Assembly (NCBI RefSeq): GCF_008364795.1
Contig: NZ_VTTM01000004.1
Coordinates: 160,770 to 224,769, forward strand
Reading direction: 5' to 3'
Source of the DNA: Azospirillum oryzae
GTDB taxonomy: Bacteria; Pseudomonadota; Alphaproteobacteria; Azospirillales; Azospirillaceae
Length of the DNA: 64,000 nt
Shown: positions 35,085 through 44,576 of the stretch, in pieces
Layout: each line of letters starts with the position of its first letter
How positions within the stretch are numbered: the stretch's first letter is position 1
Notes under the pieces: model-generated
What the model saw: the letters and a program-made list of their open reading frames with translations, nothing else
Told to the model about the DNA's origin: nothing
Database searches by the model: none
Position numbers and translations under genes: made by a program

Positions 35085-36164
35085 CTAACGTCCCTCCAAT
35101 CCCCGCACCATCCCGTTCATGAATTCCAGCTTTTCGATCACCGACGCGGATAGGATGAAGGGGTAGAGATCCGGCTGGCCCATGCTGCGGTTCAGGCTGT
35201 TCACCGCGTAGGTCAGCGGCAACCAGAGGTCGATCAGATCCTCGATTCGCCGGGCCTTGTGGGGGTTGAAGTCGACCTCCGCCTCAAGTTCCGCCCCTTC
35301 GGTGATGCGTGGGCGCACCCGCAGGCCGAAAGCGCGGGCGGTTTCCAGCGTGTCGACGATGTGCAGGTAGTGCGCCCAGGTCTCGGCGAAATCCTCCCAC
35401 GGGTGGGCGGTGGCATAGGTGCTGACGAAATTGGCCTGCCAGTCGGCCGGCGCGCCGTCGGCATAATGGCGTTTCAGCGCCTCGCCATAGTCCTGCCGCT
35501 CGTCGCCGAACAGGGCGCGGAAACGCTCCAGCAGCGCCGGGTCATCGCGCACCAGACGGTCCCAGATGTAATGACCGATCTCGTGGCGGAAATGGCCGAG
35601 CAGCGTGCGGTAGGGTTCCCCCATCTCGGTGCGGCGCTTCTCGCGCTCGGCATCGTCGGCTTCTGCGACGTTGATGGTGATGAGGCCGTTGGCATGGCCG
35701 GTCAGCACCGGCGTCACCGTGCCGTCGGCGGCGGCGGTGTCGGTCAGGAAGTCGAAGGCCAGACCTTCCTCCGGATTCTCGATCCGGGTCTGCAAAGGCA
35801 GGTTCAGGTTGGTCAGCGTGTAGAACAGGTGGTGCTTGGCCAGTTCCAGCTTGCGCCAGCGCGTCAGGTTGTCGGTGTCGGACAGGTCGGGAATGGTGCG
35901 GTTGTGCCGGCAGGCGGCGCAGTGGGTGTCAGCGGAATCGGCCGGCAGCATCCAGTTGCAGGCGTCGAGTTCCGCATTCGCACAGAATTTGTGGAGCCGT
36001 TCGGGGGTGGCGAGCGCGCTCCACACCCCGTCACGGTCGGTGGGGTCGAGCGCCGACAGGGTCCCCGCATCCGGCAGATAGCCGAGCCGGTGCCCGCAGC
36101 GCTCGCACAGCGTGTTCTCGAAATAGAGCGGCTGGTGGCAGTTCTGGCATTCGAAGAGTTTCAT
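35085..36164 (-). CDS. putative zinc-binding metallopeptidase with N-terminal zinc ribbon
   Basis: A 359-residue cytosolic protein. The N-terminus has a zinc-ribbon of two CxxC pairs (FECQNCHQPL, LCERCGHRL), and another CAACRHN cluster near residue 83. The C-terminal two thirds contain HEIGH at 194-198, a standard HExxH zincin motif, followed by WEDFAETWAHYLH, whose Glu could be the third ligand. This matches the family annotated as putative zinc-binding metallopeptidase (zinc-ribbon plus peptidase_Mx-like). Substrate and role are unknown. The ATG at 36164 is the first codon of the ribbon. Confidence 0.85.
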   Translation of the reverse strand: MKLFECQNCHQPLYFENTLCERCGHRLGYLPDAGTLSALDPTDRDGVWSALATPERLHKFCANAELDACNWMLPADSADTHCAACRHNRTIPDLSDTDNLTRWRKLELAKHHLFYTLTNLNLPLQTRIENPEEGLAFDFLTDTAAADGTVTPVLTGHANGLITINVAEADDAEREKRRTEMGEPYRTLLGHFRHEIGHYIWDRLVRDDPALLERFRALFGDERQDYGEALKRHYADGAPADWQANFVSTYATAHPWEDFAETWAHYLHIVDTLETARAFGLRVRPRITEGAELEAEVDFNPHKARRIEDLIDLWLPLTYAVNSLNRSMGQPDLYPFILSASVIEKLEFMNGMVRGLEGR

Positions 36165-36181
36165 GGCGGGGGATCCTGATT

Positions 36182-36205
36182 GCCCTCTCCCGCCTCGGGA
36201 GAGGG
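36182..36205. repeat. single REP-like palindrome
   Basis: CCCTCTCCCGCCTCGGGAGAGGGC is a solitary copy of the core seen in the paired elements, placed between glgX and the metallopeptidase gene. Confidence 0.65.
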
Positions 36206-36220
36206 CGATTTGGCGTCGAA

Positions 36221-38548
36221 TCAGGTGGGTTTCTTCGCTTCGGGCTTTGCCGCAGCAGCCGCTTCCACCTTTTCCGGTTCCTTTTCCGGTTCCTTCACCT
36301 CGACCGGCTCAACCGGCTTCTCCTCTTCCGTGGCCTCCTCGCCGAAGGACAGCGTCGGGCTTTCGGCGACGTTGCGCAGGGCGTGGGCGGCGCGGCGGAG
36401 CGCGAAGGAGGTCTTGCCTTCCGGTTCCAGCGCCAGCAGCAGCAGCGAGCGGCCGGTCACCATATAGGTGTCCCCGGTGTCGACGCGCGGCGCCTCGTCG
36501 GGGTCCGGCAGGTTGGTGTCGACCAGACAGCGCCAGACGTTGCCCCCCGTCACCTCGGGCAGGGTAAACCCAACCACGTCGTGATGGCCGTTGATGACCA
36601 GAAGCAGCGTGGCGTCCATCGCCGGCCGCTTGATGCCCGTGGCCTGGGCGCGGCCGTCCAGCAGCATGCCCATGCAGCGGGCGTTGCCGTCGTGCCAATG
36701 GCTCTCGTCCATCTCGTCAGCGGTGGGGGTCAACCATGTCACGTCCTTGATGTCGAACTCGGCATTGTACTCGCCCGACAGGAAGCGCCCGCGCCGCAGC
36801 ATCGGGAAGGACTGGCGCACCGCGATGACCCGGCGGACGAACTCGATCAGCGCCTGCCCGTCCTCGTCGATGCCGTCCCAGTTCAGCCATGCCGTCTCGT
36901 TGTCCTGGCAATAGGCGTTGTTGTTGCCATGCTGGGTGTTGCCGAACTCGTCGCCGGCCAGCAGCATCGGCGAGCCCTGGGACAGCAGCAGCGTCGCCAG
37001 CATGTTGCGCTTCTGCCGTTCGCGGAGCGTCTTGATTTCCGGGTCGTCGGTCGGCCCCTCCACCCCATGGTTCCAGGACAGATTGTGGGAGTGGCCGTCG
37101 TTGTTGTCCTCGCCGTTCGCCTCGTTGTGCTTGTCGTTGTAGGAAACGAGGTCGTTCAGCGTGTAGCCGTCGTGGGCGGTGATGAAGTTCACGCTGGCCC
37201 AGGGCTTGCGCCCGCGCTTGTCGAACAGGTCGGCGGAACCGCAGAGCCGCGGCGCCACCTCCGGCAGCTTGCCCTCGTCGCCCTTCCAGAAGGCGCGGAC
37301 GGTGTCGCGGTAGCGGTCGTTCCACTCCGCCCAGCCCGGCGGGAAATTGCCGACCTGATAACCGCCGGGGCCGCAGTCCCACGGTTCGGCGATCAGCTTG
37401 ACGCTGTTCAGGATCGGGTCCTGCAGGCAGCTGTCAAGGAAGCCGCCGCCCTCGTCGAAGCCGTAGGGTTCGCGGCCGAGGATGGTCGCGAGGTCGAAGC
37501 GGAAGCCGTCGACATGCATTTCGGTCGCCCAATAGCGCAGGCTGTCGGTGACCATCTGCAGCACGCGCGGGTGGCTGAGATTGACGGTGTTCCCGGTCCC
37601 CGTCTCGTTGATGTAGTAGCGCCGCTGGTCCGGGATCAGGCGGTAGTAGGAGGCGTTGTCGATGCCCTTGCAGGACAGGGTGGGCCCCCGCTCGTTGCCC
37701 TCGGCGGTGTGGTTGTAGACGACGTCGAGGATCACCTCCAGCCCGGCATTGTGGAGATGGGCCACCATCTCCTTGAATTCCTTGATGGCGTTGCCCGACG
37801 CGGCATAGCGCGGTTCGGGCGCGAAGAAACCGATGGAGTTGTAGCCCCAGTAATTCGCCAGACCCTTGTCGACCAGATGCTGGTCCTGGACGAAGGCATG
37901 GACCGGCAGCAGTTCCACCGAGGTGACGCCGAGCGATTTGATGTAGTCGACCACCTCCTTCACCGCCAAGCCGCCATAGGTGCCGCGCAGGCTGTCGGGC
38001 ACCGCCGGGTGCAGTTTGGTGAAGCCCTTCACATGGGTTTCGTAGAAGATGGTGCGGTCCCAGGCGGTGCCGGGCTTGTGGTCGCGGCCCCAGGTGAAGG
38101 CGGGGTCGATCACCTTGCATTTCGGCATGAAGGGCGCGCTGTCGCGCTCGTCGAAGGTCAGGTCGTCGCCCGATTCCATCACATAGCCGAAATGGGCCGG
38201 GTTCCAGCGGATCTCGCCGACCAGCTCCTTGGCATAGGGGTCGAGCAGGAGCTTGTTCGGGTTGAAGCGGTGGCCGTTCTCCGGCTCGTAGGGGCCGTAC
38301 ACGCGGTAGCCGTAGAGCAGGCCGGGACGGGCGTCGGGCAGGTAGCCGTGCCAGATCTCGTTGGTGAATTCGGGAAGCTCGATGCGCTCAAGCTCCTCCT
38401 CGCCGCTTTCATCGAACAGACACAGTTCGACCTTCGTCGCGTTGGCGGAAAACAGGGCGAAGTTGACGCCGAGCCCATCCCACGTCGCGCCCAGCGGAAA
38501 GGGCAATCCTTCCCCGAGCCTGGTCGCTTGCCTCAGGATATTTGCCAT
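36221..38548 (-). CDS. glgX: glycogen debranching enzyme GlgX
   Basis: A 775-residue GH13 enzyme that cleaves alpha-1,6 branches in phosphorylase-limit glycogen. An N-terminal CBM48-like domain (residues 10-120) precedes the catalytic barrel. GH13 conserved regions are present: DVVYNHT, the nucleophile Asp in DGFRFDLA, the acid/base Glu in LIAEPWDCG and the FITAHDG region. After about residue 725 comes a tail rich in Glu, Lys, Pro and Val (EEATEEEKPVEPVEV and similar), which is not part of the known fold and is probably disordered. No other glycogen gene is near, which is unusual since glgX often lies in a glg operon. Confidence 0.93.
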   Translation of the reverse strand: MANILRQATRLGEGLPFPLGATWDGLGVNFALFSANATKVELCLFDESGEEELERIELPEFTNEIWHGYLPDARPGLLYGYRVYGPYEPENGHRFNPNKLLLDPYAKELVGEIRWNPAHFGYVMESGDDLTFDERDSAPFMPKCKVIDPAFTWGRDHKPGTAWDRTIFYETHVKGFTKLHPAVPDSLRGTYGGLAVKEVVDYIKSLGVTSVELLPVHAFVQDQHLVDKGLANYWGYNSIGFFAPEPRYAASGNAIKEFKEMVAHLHNAGLEVILDVVYNHTAEGNERGPTLSCKGIDNASYYRLIPDQRRYYINETGTGNTVNLSHPRVLQMVTDSLRYWATEMHVDGFRFDLATILGREPYGFDEGGGFLDSCLQDPILNSVKLIAEPWDCGPGGYQVGNFPPGWAEWNDRYRDTVRAFWKGDEGKLPEVAPRLCGSADLFDKRGRKPWASVNFITAHDGYTLNDLVSYNDKHNEANGEDNNDGHSHNLSWNHGVEGPTDDPEIKTLRERQKRNMLATLLLSQGSPMLLAGDEFGNTQHGNNNAYCQDNETAWLNWDGIDEDGQALIEFVRRVIAVRQSFPMLRRGRFLSGEYNAEFDIKDVTWLTPTADEMDESHWHDGNARCMGMLLDGRAQATGIKRPAMDATLLLVINGHHDVVGFTLPEVTGGNVWRCLVDTNLPDPDEAPRVDTGDTYMVTGRSLLLLALEPEGKTSFALRRAAHALRNVAESPTLSFGEEATEEEKPVEPVEVKEPEKEPEKVEAAAAAKPEAKKPT

Positions 38549-38656
38549 GATCGCCCGTTTCTCCGCCTGTATCGAAGGTCAAACCTGTCCCCTGAACAGT
38601 GAGGAGAGCAGGCGGAGCCTACAACCCGGCCGATGGGCGCTTGTTCCGTCCCCTCG

Positions 38657-39628
38657 TCAGTCAGCCGTTCGGGGTAGGGCCGGCTCCGTGCCGGCCGGCA
38701 GGTCGCGGCGCAGCAGGTCTGCCAGTTGGCGCAGGCCACGGTCGCGCGGGTCGCTGGCGCGCCAGACCAGACCGATGACGCGGCCGGGCGGGCGCGGCCC
38801 GTCGGCAGTGCGGTCGAAGCTGCGATAACCGACCAGCCCGCCGACCGTGGCGGCGCGGCCATCCTCGGCCTTGGCGGCCCCTTTGACCGCCAGGACCGGC
38901 ATCAGCGTGCAGCCGGCCCCCGCCGCCACCATGTGGCGCAGCGTCTCCAGCCCGGTGGCGTGGACGCCGCCGCCCCGCGCGCTGAGGCCGCAGGCGGCCA
39001 GCGCCTGATCGCGCAGGCAGTGCCCCTCCTCCAGCAACAGAAGCTCCGCCGGGTCGAGATCGTTCAGCGACAGGCCGGGCGCGGCACAGAGGCGGTGGCC
39101 GGCGGGATGGGCGAGCAGGAAGGGTTCGAAGAACAGCGGTTCGGCCGCCAGCCCGTCGCCCTCCACCGGCAGGGCCAGCAGCACGGCGTCGAGCCGGCCG
39201 TCGCGCAGTTCCTCCAGCAAACTGTCGGTTCGGCCTTCCGACAGGATCAGGGTCAGGTCGGGCCAGGTTGAGCGCAGCGCCGGCAGGATATGGGGAAACA
39301 GGTAGGGGCCGAGCGTGTGGATCGCCGCCAGCCGCAACCGGCCGGTCAGCGCCCCGTCCGATCCGTCGGCCAGCGCCAGCAGCCGCCGCGCCTCCTCCAG
39401 AACGGTGCGGGCCTGGGCGACGATGGCCTCACCGCGCGGGGTCAGCAGCACCTTGCGGCTGGTGCGCTCGAACAGCGACAGGCCGAGGGCTTCCTCCAGC
39501 TTGCGGATCTGGGCGCTCAGCGACGGCTGGCTGACGGCGCAACGTTCGGCGGCGCGGCCGAAATGGCGCAGCTCGGCGACGGCGACGACATATTCCAGGT
39601 CACGCAGGGACAGGCCGGAGACATTCAT
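38657..39628 (-). CDS. oxyR: hydrogen-peroxide-sensing LysR regulator OxyR
   Basis: A 323-residue LysR-type regulator: N-terminal winged helix (residues 5-65, [28 protein letters not shown]) and a substrate-binding-like sensor domain. The redox pair is clear: [17 protein letters not shown] gives Cys204 and Cys213, equivalent to E. coli Cys199 and Cys208 that form the activating disulfide. It is divergent from katA (121-base gap), the classical arrangement in which OxyR activates catalase expression. A match to half of the OxyR operator overlaps its own start codon, which suggests autorepression. Confidence 0.95.
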   Translation of the reverse strand: MNVSGLSLRDLEYVVAVAELRHFGRAAERCAVSQPSLSAQIRKLEEALGLSLFERTSRKVLLTPRGEAIVAQARTVLEEARRLLALADGSDGALTGRLRLAAIHTLGPYLFPHILPALRSTWPDLTLILSEGRTDSLLEELRDGRLDAVLLALPVEGDGLAAEPLFFEPFLLAHPAGHRLCAAPGLSLNDLDPAELLLLEEGHCLRDQALAACGLSARGGGVHATGLETLRHMVAAGAGCTLMPVLAVKGAAKAEDGRAATVGGLVGYRSFDRTADGPRPPGRVIGLVWRASDPRDRGLRQLADLLRRDLPAGTEPALPRTAD

Positions 39629-39641
39629 AGGTGACGCCTAT
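39627..39641. promoter_or_regulatory. OxyR-type half-operator over the oxyR start codon
   Basis: ATAG, seven bases, CTAT (39627-39641) is a perfect half of the E. coli OxyR pattern (four such quartets spaced by seven). The first quartet overlaps the ATG of oxyR. The second half expected toward katA is not conserved. Another CTAT lies at 39656-39659 but out of register. Confidence 0.5.
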
Positions 39642-39749
39642 TGGTGCATTTCCTTCTATGTCTTGGATATATCGTTCAAGACGCCGGATAACCAGGGGCG
39701 AGACAATGACGCCGCTTCAGGCGACACCGCCCCAACGAGGATGACCCGG

Positions 39750-41201
39750 ATGAGCACCCTGACCACCAGCTTCGGCCAGCCCGTTCCCGACAACCAGAAT
39801 TCGCTGAGCGCCGGGCCGCGCGGTCCGCTGCTGCTGCAGGACTTCCACCTGATCGAGAAGCTGGCCCATTTCAACCGTGAACGCATTCCGGAGCGCGTGG
39901 TCCATGCCAAGGGCGCCGGCGCCTACGGCACCTTCCGCGTCACCCGCGACGTGACGCAATGGACCAAGGCCGCCTTCCTGTCGTCGGTCGGCAAGGAGAC
40001 CGGAGTCTTCCTGCGCTTCTCCACCGTCGGCGGCGAGAAGGGTTCCGCCGATGCCGAGCGCGACCCGCGCGGCTTCGCGGTGAAGTTCTATACGGAAGAG
40101 GGCAATTACGATCTGGTCGGCAACAACACGCCGGTCTTCTTCCTGCGCGATCCGTTGAAGTTCCCCGACTTCATCCACACCCAGAAGCGCAACCCGGCCA
40201 CCAACCTGAAGGATCCCATTGCGATGTGGGACTTCTTCTCGCTGTCGCCGGAGACGATGCACCAGCTGACCATCCTGTTCAGCGACCGCGGCACACCGCG
40301 CAGCCATCGCCACATGGACGGCTTCGGCAGCCACACCTTCTCGTGGATCAACGCGGCGAACGAGCGCTTCTGGGTCAAGTACCACTTCAAGACCCGCCAG
40401 GGCATCCAGAACTTCACCGCCGAGCAGGCGACGGCGATGGGCGGCATCGACCCCGACCACGCCACCCGCGACCTGTACGCCTCGATCGAGGACGGCGACT
40501 TCCCGGCCTGGACCGTCTCGGTGCAGATCATGCCGGAGGCCGCAGCCGACGATTACCGCATCAACCCGTTCGACCTGACCAAGGTTTGGCCGCATGCCGA
40601 CTATCCGCTGGTCGAGATCGGCGAGCTGGTGCTGAACCGCAACCCGGAGAACTTCTTCGCCGAGACCGAGCAGGCCGCCTTCAGCCCGGCCAGCGTGGTG
40701 CCCGGTATCTCCTTCAGCCCGGACAAGATGCTGCAGGGCCGGCTGTTCGCCTATGCCGACGCCCACCGCTACCGTCTGGGCGGCAACTATGCGCAGATCC
40801 CCGTCAACAAGCCGCAGGGCTGCCCGGTCCACAACTATCAGCGCGACGGCGCCATGCGGGTCGACGGCAACGGAGGCGGCCGGCCGAACTACGAGCCGAA
40901 CAGCTTCGGCGGCCCGGCCCAGACCGGCGTGGCGAGCGAGCCGCCGCTGCGCATCAGCGGTGACGCCGCCCAATACGACCACCGCGAGGGCAACGACGAC
41001 TACGCCCAGGCCGGCGCCCTGTTCCGCCTGATCGGCGCCGAGGCTCAAGCCCGCCTGATGGACAACATCGCCGGCAGCCTGGGCAAGGTCCCGCTGTTCA
41101 TCCAGCAGCGCCAGCTGAAGCACTTCCTGGCCGCAGATCCGGCCTATGGCGAGGGCGTCGCCAAGCGGCTGGGCCTGACCGTGGCGCAGGCCGCCGAGTA
41201 A
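39750..41201 (+). CDS. katA: catalase (monofunctional, small-subunit type)
   Basis: A 483-residue heme catalase that dismutates hydrogen peroxide. The distal His52 lies in [13 protein letters not shown], the distal Asn in YDLVGNNTP, and the proximal heme-ligating Tyr335 in [35 protein letters not shown] and the Phe-rich channel residues are typical of clade 3 catalases. The ATG at 39750 has GAGG nine bases upstream; another ATG nine bases earlier has none. It is divergent from oxyR, which should induce it on peroxide stress. A good terminator lies about 130 bases downstream. Confidence 0.95.
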   Translation: MSTLTTSFGQPVPDNQNSLSAGPRGPLLLQDFHLIEKLAHFNRERIPERVVHAKGAGAYGTFRVTRDVTQWTKAAFLSSVGKETGVFLRFSTVGGEKGSADAERDPRGFAVKFYTEEGNYDLVGNNTPVFFLRDPLKFPDFIHTQKRNPATNLKDPIAMWDFFSLSPETMHQLTILFSDRGTPRSHRHMDGFGSHTFSWINAANERFWVKYHFKTRQGIQNFTAEQATAMGGIDPDHATRDLYASIEDGDFPAWTVSVQIMPEAAADDYRINPFDLTKVWPHADYPLVEIGELVLNRNPENFFAETEQAAFSPASVVPGISFSPDKMLQGRLFAYADAHRYRLGGNYAQIPVNKPQGCPVHNYQRDGAMRVDGNGGGRPNYEPNSFGGPAQTGVASEPPLRISGDAAQYDHREGNDDYAQAGALFRLIGAEAQARLMDNIAGSLGKVPLFIQQRQLKHFLAADPAYGEGVAKRLGLTVAQAAE

Positions 41202-41332
41202 CTTGGCTGTGAGGTGAGTTTTCCGGTCCTTCCGCTGGGTTGCGGAGGGGTCGGCTTCGAGATGCCGCGCCCATCCCCCTGGGCGGCGGCATGCTTGCCG
41301 GCATCCAGCCGCGCATTTCCTCGACTGACTTG

Positions 41333-41373
41333 CGGCCCTCTTCCCGGCGACGGGGGGAGGGCCGTTTTTATTT
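41333..41373 (+). terminator. intrinsic terminator downstream of katA
   Basis: CGGCCCTC with TTCCC (41333-41345) pairs with GGGGGAGGGCCG ending at 41364, followed by TTTTTATTT (41365-41373). Orientation fits katA. Confidence 0.8.
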
Positions 41374-41459
41374 CGTGATCTGCCGCAAGGCTGTGGTTGA
41401 CCGGCCGAACATTTCTTTGAGAGCATCGGCACAGCCGAAGGTCGAATGGAGTGCGGGAA

Positions 41460-42083
41460 ATGCCAGTCAATAACGCGCCGAACGGAGCGGTGGCGGAATC
41501 GAATTGCGCCGTCTGTGCCCTGGCCGGCCTGATGGATGAAGATTATGGAACCATCATGCAGGAACTGAACACAATCGTCGGCGGCAACGTCAGCGCTCCG
41601 TTCAGTGGCGAGTTCGTTTCGCAAATCTTTGTCCGGTATCAGGAAAAGAGAAATGGGACGAGGATCGACTCCGCCCGCTACATCCAGGGACAGGTCGAGG
41701 GGATCGTGAGCTATCTCCGCTCACGCGGTTGCCAGAACATCGTCGTGAACGGCTCGCAAGACAATCCGTTGATGATCCCCGCCGCGGAGCAATTCATGAA
41801 TGGATATCCAAATGGAGCTTACTTCCTTGTTCTTGTGGGAAAATACAACAGCGACTTCAGACAGATTATTGGTGCGCATTGGATCGCGGCGGTGCGCGAC
41901 AATGGACAGCTAACCTATTTCGACTACCAGACCGATGTTCCTCCGGGCGCTGCGCAATTCAAAAAGACACATAATTTTCCGACGGGATTTACCGGCGTCC
42001 ATACGTCGAACCAGCCTTTGAGGCCGTTCTTCAAACCGGCCAAGGCTTCCGACCGCATGATCGTCGTAGCGTTTCGCGATTGA
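41460..42083 (+). CDS. papain-fold (cysteine protease/deamidase)-like protein, possible effector or toxin
   Basis: A 207-residue protein of unknown family. Residues form a papain-like triad pattern: Cys16 in ESNCAVCALAG at the start of a helix, His140 in IIGAHWIAAVRDNG, and Asp155 in LTYFDYQTD, with the typical strand-turn-strand after the His. The NC-x-x-CA helix and the late D-x-Q resemble the papain-fold toxin/deamidase domains found at the C-termini of polymorphic toxins, here stand-alone. There is no signal peptide. Its sequence is visibly less GC-rich than neighbours. The ATG at 41460 has GGAG ten bases upstream; a GTG three codons earlier is less likely. Adjacent genes offer no immunity protein of obvious type. 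The family call is a motif-based inference. Confidence 0.6.
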   Translation: MPVNNAPNGAVAESNCAVCALAGLMDEDYGTIMQELNTIVGGNVSAPFSGEFVSQIFVRYQEKRNGTRIDSARYIQGQVEGIVSYLRSRGCQNIVVNGSQDNPLMIPAAEQFMNGYPNGAYFLVLVGKYNSDFRQIIGAHWIAAVRDNGQLTYFDYQTDVPPGAAQFKKTHNFPTGFTGVHTSNQPLRPFFKPAKASDRMIVVAFRD

Positions 42084-42199
42084 AGCCGACGGAGTGGGGT
42101 GCGTGCCCCACCCGAATGGTGTGGTCTCCGCATGGGGGCAGACAAATCCTGTCGAGCCGTCCTAAAGTCCGCCTTCAGCGCGACAGCATTGATGACGGA

Positions 42200-42646
42200 A
42201 TGGGACGGGACCGCGATACCGATAAATCCAGCAGCGAACGATCCACCAGCGCGCTGACCGGCAAGGGGCTGGATACCCTGCTGGCGGCGGCGGAGACGCT
42301 GCCGCATGCGCCGGAGGATGCGTGGCGGCTCGACCTCCTGCGGGTGGCGCTACGCATCGCCCGCTCCACCGAGGATCTGGCCGACCTCGAACGTGCCAAC
42401 CTCGCCTTCAAGGCGTTGCCGCACCGGCTGCGCAACCCGCTGGTCGACCGCGCCGCCATGCTGGCCCGGCGCGAGGCGGAACGCGCCCAGATGGCCGAGG
42501 AGCCGGAGGAGGAACCGAAAGCCGGCGGCCTGCTGGGCGGGCTGTTCGGACGCGGCGGCAGCCGGCCGAGCCGCAGGACCGCCAAGGAACGGCTGATGCG
42601 CGAACTCACCACCCGCCGCGATCCGGATGACGATCGCGAGAGCTGA
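42200..42646 (+). CDS. hypothetical protein
   Basis: A 148-residue protein that I do not recognise, helical in the middle (KGLDTLLAAAETLPHAPEDAWRLDLLRVALRIARSTEDLADLERANLAFKALP) with a Glu-rich, then Gly/Arg-rich, C-terminal tail (LLGGLFGRGG). There is no signal or membrane segment. The start is uncertain: the frame is open from 42080, and ATG 42200 is preferred because the upstream part looks like intergenic DNA. It follows the papain-fold gene on the same strand after 116 bases; an immunity function is possible but nothing in the sequence supports it directly. Confidence 0.55.
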   Translation: MGRDRDTDKSSSERSTSALTGKGLDTLLAAAETLPHAPEDAWRLDLLRVALRIARSTEDLADLERANLAFKALPHRLRNPLVDRAAMLARREAERAQMAEEPEEEPKAGGLLGGLFGRGGSRPSRRTAKERLMRELTTRRDPDDDRES

Positions 42647-42876
42647 TCGCCGCGTTACCCAGGCCTAAAACCCAGGCAAGGGAAATCCCGGCATAGGCTG
42701 TGCCGGACGGCAGATACCCGGACGGACGCTTGTCCGTCCGAAGGACTGAAAGCCCCCTCCCCTCCCGCGTTCTCCGGCCGCGTCGAAGGTCACAGCTGGG
42801 ACGGTTTACGGCGGGCCGGGAATGTGCAAAGGTCGGTACCTCCAAATCGGGCTTATCCAAACGATTGAACTGAACG

Positions 42877-43953
42877 ATGACCGGGGGTTCCGTGCGTCGC
42901 CTGAAGCCGTTGCTGACCTGCGCCGCCTTGACTGCCCTGCTGAGCGCCTGCGCCAGCGGCGGGGGCACACATCGCGTCGCCTCGCCAGAGGAAATCGACG
43001 CGCATGTCGCGGAAGCCTCCAAGCGCTTCGACATGCCGGAGCTGTGGATCCGCGAGGTCATCCGCCAGGAAAGCGGCGGGCGCACCACCGTCAACGGCAA
43101 GCCCATCGTCAGCAAGGCCGGCGCCATGGGGCTGATGCAGGTGATGCCGGCGACCTATGAAGAAATGCGGCGCAAGCACAATCTGGGCTCCGACCCCTTC
43201 GATCCGCATGACAACATCATCGCCGGCACCGCCTATCTGCGCGAGATGTACAATCTGTTCGGCGCGCCGGGCTTCCTTGGCGCCTACAACTGCGGTCCCG
43301 GCTGTTACGGCGACTATCTGGCCGGCAAGCGCGGCCTGCCGGGCGAGACGCGCCGCTACATCGCGTCGGTCGGCCCACGGCTGAACCGCACCCCGGCGCC
43401 CAACGGCGCCGACATCGTGCTGGTCAGCGCGCCGTCGTCCGATTCGCCGTCGGATTACGGTTCGCCCTATGCCCGGCCGTCCTCCTCCTATTCGGCCCCG
43501 GTCAACCCGGCGCCTTCCTACACCCCTCCCGCCAGCAGCCGCCCGGCGGCGAGCCGGCCGCCGATCGCCGTGGCCGCCCTGCCCTCTCCTGCGCCCACGC
43601 CGGCACCGGCACCGGCGGTGCGGGTGGTGGCGCCCGACACCTCGACTCCGGATGCTCCGGCGCCGCGTCCGGTTGCGACGATGAGCGGGGCGGCGACCGC
43701 CGGCGGCAGGGTGTGGACGGTGCAGCTCGGCGCCTTCCGCTCGCCCGACGACAGCCAGCGCGTGATCGACCGCGCCCGCAACTCCATGCCGGTGCTGACG
43801 CGCTCGCAACGGATCGTCCAGGCGGTGGACACCCAGACCGGGCCGCTCTACCGCGCCCGCCTGTCCGGTCTGTCGCAGCAGGATGCGGCCAGCGCCTGCA
43901 GCGGGCTGGTCAACATCGGCATGGCCTGTTTCGTGGTGGCGCCGGGGGCCTGA
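42877..43953 (+). CDS. lipoprotein lytic transglycosylase fused to a SPOR domain
   Basis: A 358-residue cell-wall enzyme. A lipobox (ALLSAC, Cys25) anchors it to a membrane. The SLT domain (about 40-175) shows the catalytic Glu in REVIRQESGGR, GAMGLMQVMPAT, and AYNCGPG. A Pro/Ser/Ala-rich linker (about 185-265) follows, then a SPOR domain (275-355, WTVQLGAFRSPDDSQRV), which in other proteins binds denuded glycan strands at the division septum. The combination points to septal peptidoglycan cleavage. It is a rare-looking domain order for a stand-alone SLT; RlpA and similar proteins pair SPOR with other catalytic folds. Confidence 0.9.
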   Translation: MTGGSVRRLKPLLTCAALTALLSACASGGGTHRVASPEEIDAHVAEASKRFDMPELWIREVIRQESGGRTTVNGKPIVSKAGAMGLMQVMPATYEEMRRKHNLGSDPFDPHDNIIAGTAYLREMYNLFGAPGFLGAYNCGPGCYGDYLAGKRGLPGETRRYIASVGPRLNRTPAPNGADIVLVSAPSSDSPSDYGSPYARPSSSYSAPVNPAPSYTPPASSRPAASRPPIAVAALPSPAPTPAPAPAVRVVAPDTSTPDAPAPRPVATMSGAATAGGRVWTVQLGAFRSPDDSQRVIDRARNSMPVLTRSQRIVQAVDTQTGPLYRARLSGLSQQDAASACSGLVNIGMACFVVAPGA

Positions 43954-44090
43954 GCGCCCCCTCGCGGCCCCATCGCGGCATGGCACGCCGAAGGATGACG
44001 CCCATCGGTTGGATCGCCTTCGGTTGGTTTGCCGCCGGGCCGGCGGCGGCGCTATGCTGACGGCCGGTCGGCAATTCGGAGCGGCGGGAC

Positions 44091-44576
44091 ATGCGGCGGG
44101 AGAGGGGTTTGGACGAGACGGTCCGGCGCTTCCTGGACCGCAGCCTCAGCGTCAATGCCGCGACCAGCGACCAAGATGGCCGTCCGCTGGTCGCGCGGGC
44201 CGTGGCGGCGCGGGTGTCGCCGGACGGCGGGCGGCTGACGGTGCTGATCGACGGGCGCGCCAACGCCGCGCTGGTCGCCGCCGTCGCCGGGACCGGGCGG
44301 CTGGCCGTGGTCTTCACCGAACCCAGCACCCACCGGTCCATTCAGATCAAGGACGACAACGCTTCGGTGGCGGCACCGACCGTCGAAGAGTCGGCGCTGC
44401 CCGGCCCCTACATCGACGGTTTCATCGCCGAGCTGGCCGGGATGGGATTCACCGAAGCCTTCGTCCGGGCGGTGATGGAGTTCGAACCGGCCGATCTGGT
44501 TGCTCTGCATCTGGCTCCTGCCGACGTCTTCGACCAGACGCCGGGGCCGAAGGCCGGCGAGCGGATCCCGGCATGA
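44091..44576 (+). CDS. pyridoxamine 5'-phosphate oxidase-like FMN-binding split-barrel protein
   Basis: A 161-residue single-domain protein of the flavin-binding split-barrel clan. The N-terminal ATSDQDGRPLVARAVAARVSPDG and IDGRANAALVAAVAGTGRLAVVFTEPSTHRSIQIKDDNA match the PNPOx-like strand-turn pattern. Enzyme activity is unknown; related proteins bind FMN, F420 or heme. Its stop overlaps the start of the next gene, which begins with a second barrel of the same type, so the two may form mixed dimers. The ATG at 44091 gives a family-length protein. Confidence 0.78.
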   Translation: MRRERGLDETVRRFLDRSLSVNAATSDQDGRPLVARAVAARVSPDGGRLTVLIDGRANAALVAAVAGTGRLAVVFTEPSTHRSIQIKDDNASVAAPTVEESALPGPYIDGFIAELAGMGFTEAFVRAVMEFEPADLVALHLAPADVFDQTPGPKAGERIPA

